Source of the DNA: Pacificoceanicola sp048553275
GTDB taxonomy: Bacteria > Pseudomonadota > Alphaproteobacteria > Rhodobacterales > Rhodobacteraceae
DNA: 64,000 nucleotides
Assembly: GCF_048553275.1 (NCBI RefSeq)
Contig: NZ_JBLZMW010000017.1
Location: forward strand, 1-64,000
Direction: 5' to 3'
In this document: positions 60,603-64,000 of the stretch, piece after piece
Numbering within the stretch: the stretch's first letter is position 1
Layout: the number at the start of each line of letters is the position of its first letter
Notes under the pieces: model-generated
Told to the model about the DNA's origin: nothing
Databases searched by the model: none
What the model saw: only the letters and a program-made list of their open reading frames with translations
Position numbers and translations under genes: made by a program

Positions 60603-61301
60603 TTGTTTCCCGTACGAATTGCATTTGTTGTCCTTATCGTTTTGTTGCCGGGGTTGGTCGCCGCCGAAGCCATCCCGCGTGGCGGTCCCAACGACAGCCG
60701 GGTGCGCTTGGCCACCTACCAGGAGGGTCAGGTCTACCGTCTCAGCGTGTCACTCACCCATGTGACCACCATCGAGTTCGGGATCGGCGAAAGCATCCGC
60801 TCGATCATCGCGGGCGACACCGAGGGCTTCGAGATCGACGGCGTCCCGGGCGGTCAGGCCTTCGCGATCAAGCCCGTCGCGCGCGGGGTGCATACCAATG
60901 TGACAGTCTATACGAACCGCCGGAGCTACTACTTCAACGTCGAGGAGGTCCGCAGCCCAACCTTCTACGTGGTGCAGTTCCGCTATCCTGATGACGCTGC
61001 GCGCCCGACCCGGGCCATCGCCGCCCAAGCACCAAACTACAATTACGGCGCCAGCGCGCGGACCGAGTTCACGCCAACGCGCATCTGGGATGACGGGACG
61101 TTCACGTATTTCGCGTTTCCGAGAAACGCACCTGTGCCAGCGATCTTCCGCTACGCGGGCGGCCGTGAACGCACGGTCAACACGCAAACCCCTGAAGACG
61201 GCGTGATCCGCGTCAGCGGCGTGAACCGCCAATGGATCCTGCGACTTGGCGAAGAGGTGGTCTGCATCGAGGCGATCGCGCCCGCGGAGGCCACCTCATG
61301 A
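60603..61301 (+). CDS. virB9: VirB9 outer core protein
   Basis: 232 residues from TTG 60603 (GGAG 8 bases upstream). Signal peptide, then DSRVRLATYQEGQVYRLSVS, YFFNVE-type strand and TPTRIWDDGTFTYFAFPRNAPVPAIF, with GVNRQWILRLGEEVVCI at the end, all as in VirB9/TrbG. It forms the outer-membrane core with VirB10 and a VirB7-like lipoprotein. Confidence 0.93.
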   Translation: MFPVRIAFVVLIVLLPGLVAAEAIPRGGPNDSRVRLATYQEGQVYRLSVSLTHVTTIEFGIGESIRSIIAGDTEGFEIDGVPGGQAFAIKPVARGVHTNVTVYTNRRSYYFNVEEVRSPTFYVVQFRYPDDAARPTRAIAAQAPNYNYGASARTEFTPTRIWDDGTFTYFAFPRNAPVPAIFRYAGGRERTVNTQTPEDGVIRVSGVNRQWILRLGEEVVCIEAIAPAEATS

Positions 61302-62677
61302 GCGATACCGGGAACACCGAGCTGGAAAAACGCCTCGCCGCCCTTGAGAAAGGCAGTGCCCGCGCCCCCACGGCGGCGCAGCGCCGGTCGCCCCTTCTCG
61401 CGCTGATCGTGATCCTCGTCATCGGCGTGGGTGGTGCCCTGCTTTATCTCCTCTCACAGCCCGACGAAGAGGAAGCCTTACCGACGGCCACCCCGGACGT
61501 CTTCCAAAACGAAGGGGACGGCTTTGGCGCTATCGAGACCTTGCCCCCGCCCGAGCCCGAGGTTGTGTTCGTCGGACCAGACCCCGTCGAGCCCAACGCG
61601 GAGCTTCTGGCGCAGATCACCGCCCTGCAGGCCCAGATCGAGGAGTTGCGCAACGCCCCTGAACCAGTTGTCGAGGAAGACACCGCCGCCGCAGAGGCAA
61701 TTGACGCGCTGACTGCTCAGATCGCGGCGCTACAAGCCGCCTCGGAAGCAGCACAGCAACGATTTCAGGACGAACTGACGGCGCGGGATCGAAGTCTTGA
61801 ACAACTCCGCATGGATCTGGAATTGGCCCAACTCGAGGCCAGCCGACCGCAACCCGCACCAGCGGGCCCCACGGAAGATGAGCTGCGCGCACGCGAGCAA
61901 GAGCGACTGCGCCGCGAGGAAGAAGCCCGGCGCATGGCCGAGCTGGAGCGCCGGGCCGCGGAGGAACGCGCCTTCCAGGAGCGGCGCATCGCCTCGCCCA
62001 CCATCGCGTTTGGCGGTGCCTCAGGAGCGAATGAAACGGCTCTGACCGAACGCACCTTCGGCGAGGTGACGGATTTCGTGCTGAACGGTGCGCTGCCCTC
62101 CACCGTGACGCAGGCCGAGGTGATCGCCAATCCTTCCAACACCATCATCCAGGGCACCATGATCCAGGCCGTCATGGAAACCGCCCTCGACAGCTCACTG
62201 CCCGGCCAGACCCGTGCCGTGGTGTCCGAGGATGTCTACAGCGTCGATGGCGCGCGCCTCTTGATCCCCCGCGGATCCCGTCTCGTCGGGCGCTACCGCG
62301 CTGGCGTCGATATTGCGCAGCGCCGCGTCACGATCGCTTGGGACCGGATCATCCTGCCCGCGGGCCAAACCGTCCAGATCAGCTCCTTCGGGGGCGATGA
62401 ACTTGGCCGCTCCGGCGTCACGGGTTTCGTGGACACGCGTTTTGCCGAGCGTTTCGGGTCGGCCGCCCTGATCTCGCTGATTTCGGCCGCGCCAAGTGCC
62501 GCCGCCTCCGAGGTCCAGGATGAGACTGCCGCCGACGTTCTCGAAGACGTTGGCGATGATCTGGCAGATGCCACGGACAGCGTCATTGGCGATTACCTCT
62601 CCATCGGCCCCGTCATCTATGTCGACCAAGGCGCGCGCGTCACCGTCATGGTCGACCGCGATCTGGAGATCTTCTAG
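61298..62677 (+). CDS. virB10: VirB10 channel protein
   Basis: 459 residues: short cytoplasmic region, membrane segment (LLALIVILVIGVGGALLYLL), a Pro/Glu-rich and coiled-coil linker, and the C-terminal TrbI/VirB10 barrel domain with INAPTLTE-type start FVLNGALPSTVTQAE, RLLIPRGSRLVGRYR and ITIAWDRIILPAG (here VTIAWDRIILPAG). It spans the envelope and links the ATPases to the outer core. Confidence 0.93.
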   Translation: MSDTGNTELEKRLAALEKGSARAPTAAQRRSPLLALIVILVIGVGGALLYLLSQPDEEEALPTATPDVFQNEGDGFGAIETLPPPEPEVVFVGPDPVEPNAELLAQITALQAQIEELRNAPEPVVEEDTAAAEAIDALTAQIAALQAASEAAQQRFQDELTARDRSLEQLRMDLELAQLEASRPQPAPAGPTEDELRAREQERLRREEEARRMAELERRAAEERAFQERRIASPTIAFGGASGANETALTERTFGEVTDFVLNGALPSTVTQAEVIANPSNTIIQGTMIQAVMETALDSSLPGQTRAVVSEDVYSVDGARLLIPRGSRLVGRYRAGVDIAQRRVTIAWDRIILPAGQTVQISSFGGDELGRSGVTGFVDTRFAERFGSAALISLISAAPSAAASEVQDETAADVLEDVGDDLADATDSVIGDYLSIGPVIYVDQGARVTVMVDRDLEIF

Positions 62678-62681
62678 CCCG

Positions 62682-63668
62682 ATGTCGCTCAGCTATCTCG
62701 AGACATCCCTTGACCGGATCGACGCCGCCGCCCGCGACGATGTCATCGAGATCTGTATCAACCCCGACGGGACCTGTTGGGGCGAATTCCAGGGCGATCA
62801 CTTCATGCGCGCGCTGGATCAAAGGCTGACGGGCGTTCAGGTCAGGGACCTCGGCAACCAGATCGCCTCCTCGGCCAATACCACGATGAGCAAGGACCGC
62901 CCCATCGTCTCGGTCTCGATCACCTACAAGGGGCGCCCGATCCGCGCACAGGTCATCACCCCGCCCGCCGTGCTCTCGGCCTCGTCGATCAGCCTGCGGT
63001 TCTTTTCCAGCCTGCCGCTCAAGGGCATCGAACTCGACTTTCTCTTCGGTAAGGAACGCAAGCTCGAAGAACTGCGCCTCGAGAAAACGCGCGAGCTGCG
63101 CGAGGTCGTGGCCTCCGGTTTGATCGATGACGCCCTCGCCTTCTGTGTCGAGAACAAGCTCAACATGATCGTCTCGGGCGGCACCTCGACCGGCAAGACC
63201 GTCGCTGCGCGAAAGATCCTCTCCCATGTCCCGTCTGAGGAACGCATCGTCACCATCGAAGAAGCCGCCGAGCTTCTACCGACGCAGCCCAATGCTGTGA
63301 CCCTGATCGCCAATCGCGATGCGGAATTCCAGACCGCCGATGTGCTTCTCACCGCCACGCTGCGCATGCGCCCCGACCGGATCATCCTGGGCGAGGTGCG
63401 CGGCAAGGAGGCCATGACCTTTCTGGAAGCCATCAACACCGGCCATGGAGGCTCGATGACCACGCTGCATGCCGAAACCCCGCAATTGGCCGTGCAGCGG
63501 CTCGCGATCGCGGCGCTGAAGACCGAAATCCCGATGACCTATGCCGACATGATCCAGTACATCGAGAACTCCATCGACGTGATCATCCAGGCCGGCCGCC
63601 ATGACGGCAAACGCGGCATCACAGAATTCTACCTCCCCGGCGCAACTGAGATTGGAATTTCCCAATGA
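62682..63668 (+). CDS. virB11: VirB11 traffic ATPase
   Basis: 328 residues. Walker A NMIVSGGTSTGKTVAARK (about residue 165), the Asp/His boxes VTIEEAAELL and INTGHGGSMTTLHA, and LRMRPDRIILGEVRGKEA are all in place. Hexameric ATPase driving assembly and transfer with VirB4. It overlaps the next gene by ATGA. Confidence 0.94.
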   Translation: MSLSYLETSLDRIDAAARDDVIEICINPDGTCWGEFQGDHFMRALDQRLTGVQVRDLGNQIASSANTTMSKDRPIVSVSITYKGRPIRAQVITPPAVLSASSISLRFFSSLPLKGIELDFLFGKERKLEELRLEKTRELREVVASGLIDDALAFCVENKLNMIVSGGTSTGKTVAARKILSHVPSEERIVTIEEAAELLPTQPNAVTLIANRDAEFQTADVLLTATLRMRPDRIILGEVRGKEAMTFLEAINTGHGGSMTTLHAETPQLAVQRLAIAALKTEIPMTYADMIQYIENSIDVIIQAGRHDGKRGITEFYLPGATEIGISQ

Positions 63669-63859
63669 AGACATTTGAATACGATATTCTGTCCTTTCCC
63701 ATGACCCGCAAAGCCAGCCTTGCCGACATGCAGGCCAGCCTGAATGCCAAAGGTGCGAAAGGCTGGGAGGTGGTGTCGATCAGCTCCTCGGAATTCGCCA
63801 ATGTGGGACACACGGTCTTCCTGAAGCGTGAAACCACAGCCACCGGATCCACGGCATGA
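63665..63859 (+). CDS. DUF4177-like small protein
   Basis: 64 residues, no signal: MKTFEYDILSF, NAKGAKGWEVVSISS, HTVFLKRE, a layout typical of DUF4177. Role unknown. Tight overlaps on both sides place it in the virB operon. Confidence 0.8.
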   Translation: MKTFEYDILSFPMTRKASLADMQASLNAKGAKGWEVVSISSSEFANVGHTVFLKRETTATGSTA

Positions 63860-64000
63860 GGCAGGCGAGCTGTACCCTCGTACTGACTGCGCTGGTCCTG
63901 GGCCTGACGTCGGCACCCGGCTTCGCTGAGCGCAATCTCGTGCCGACCCTCGAGCGCAGTTTCGACGTCTGTCCAGACCGGCCCGCTGAACCCGTGTGGA
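63856..64000 (+). CDS. Exported protein, 3' partial
   Basis: The first 48 residues are visible before the window edge: signal peptide MRQASCTLVLTALVLGLTSAPGFA, then ERNLVPTLERSFDVCPDRP. It overlaps the DUF4177-like gene by ATGA, so it continues the operon. Identity cannot be told from this much. Confidence 0.7.
   Translation, partial: MRQASCTLVLTALVLGLTSAPGFAERNLVPTLERSFDVCPDRPAEPVW

Noticed and set aside
1..64000. tRNA, rRNA, CRISPR arrays, replication or partition genes
   Set aside because: None could be recognised on either strand; repeats seen are operators, hairpins or IS ends.

Overview
The window reads as alphaproteobacterial DNA, most likely from the order Rhodobacterales (Roseobacter group). 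The support is a PetA remnant of Rhodobacter type, an alphaproteobacterial-style ccmF-ccmG-ccmH-ccmI cluster, tightly overlapping genes with frequent GTG/TTG starts, and a virB operon of the kind carried on roseobacter plasmids. No replication or partition gene, tRNA, rRNA or CRISPR array was seen, so a conjugative plasmid and an integrative element remain equally open.

Layout. 1-2,022: a partial transglutaminase-like gene, a CDF metal transporter and an isoprenylcysteine-methyltransferase-like protein. 2,163-4,677: a junction scar, where an ISL3-type insertion sequence with a dead transposase sits between an L,D-transpeptidase pseudogene and a petA pseudogene. 4,766-10,570: an exported His-rich protein and a Crp/Fnr regulator around a shared palindrome, then a five-gene reverse-strand operon (membrane protein, VTT protein, atypical CDF, sterol desaturase-like, DUF411) behind a CueR-type promoter, an ion-channel-like protein and a rhodanese. 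10,759-17,447: an OmpR-type two-component system, then ccmF, ccmG, ccmH and ccmI. 17,476-20,192: a DsbD/ScsB-like reductase operon behind another CueR-type promoter. 20,349-25,932: a forward operon of L,D-transpeptidase, four cytochromes c, multicopper oxidase and DsbA. 25,975-30,883: copZ, copA, cueR, a glutaredoxin-MauE fusion and a DUF305 protein. 31,063-42,516: two more L,D-transpeptidases, a second multicopper oxidase, DsbB, lipoprotein, Met-rich EF-hand protein, DUF302, Lgt, a second copper-type P-type ATPase, an APC permease and a decayed HMA protein. 42,695-51,168: lipoprotein, TolC-like protein, copper oxidase, cupredoxin-CusF fusion, cupredoxin, an ABC membrane half, two cytochromes c and a BNR protein. 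51,803-64,000: a conjugation region with an XRE regulator, small accessory proteins and virB1-like, B2, B3, B4, B5, B8, B9, B10 and B11, running off the right edge.

How it fits together (inference). CopA and the second ATPase would move Cu(I) out of the cytoplasm. Multicopper oxidases, cupredoxins, CusF-like and Met-rich proteins would oxidise and buffer copper in the periplasm, and the cytochromes could carry the electrons. The Dsb proteins, Ccm proteins and Lgt are the assembly machinery for such exported Cys, haem and lipid-modified proteins. CueR-type promoters (five good ones, all with 19-bp spacers) and a TACA-N6-TACA direct repeat (three gene groups) appear to join these units into two regulons. 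The most unusual element is the repeated pairing of Tat-type L,D-transpeptidases with copper-oxidising and cytochrome genes, which suggests a link between copper stress and peptidoglycan cross-linking.
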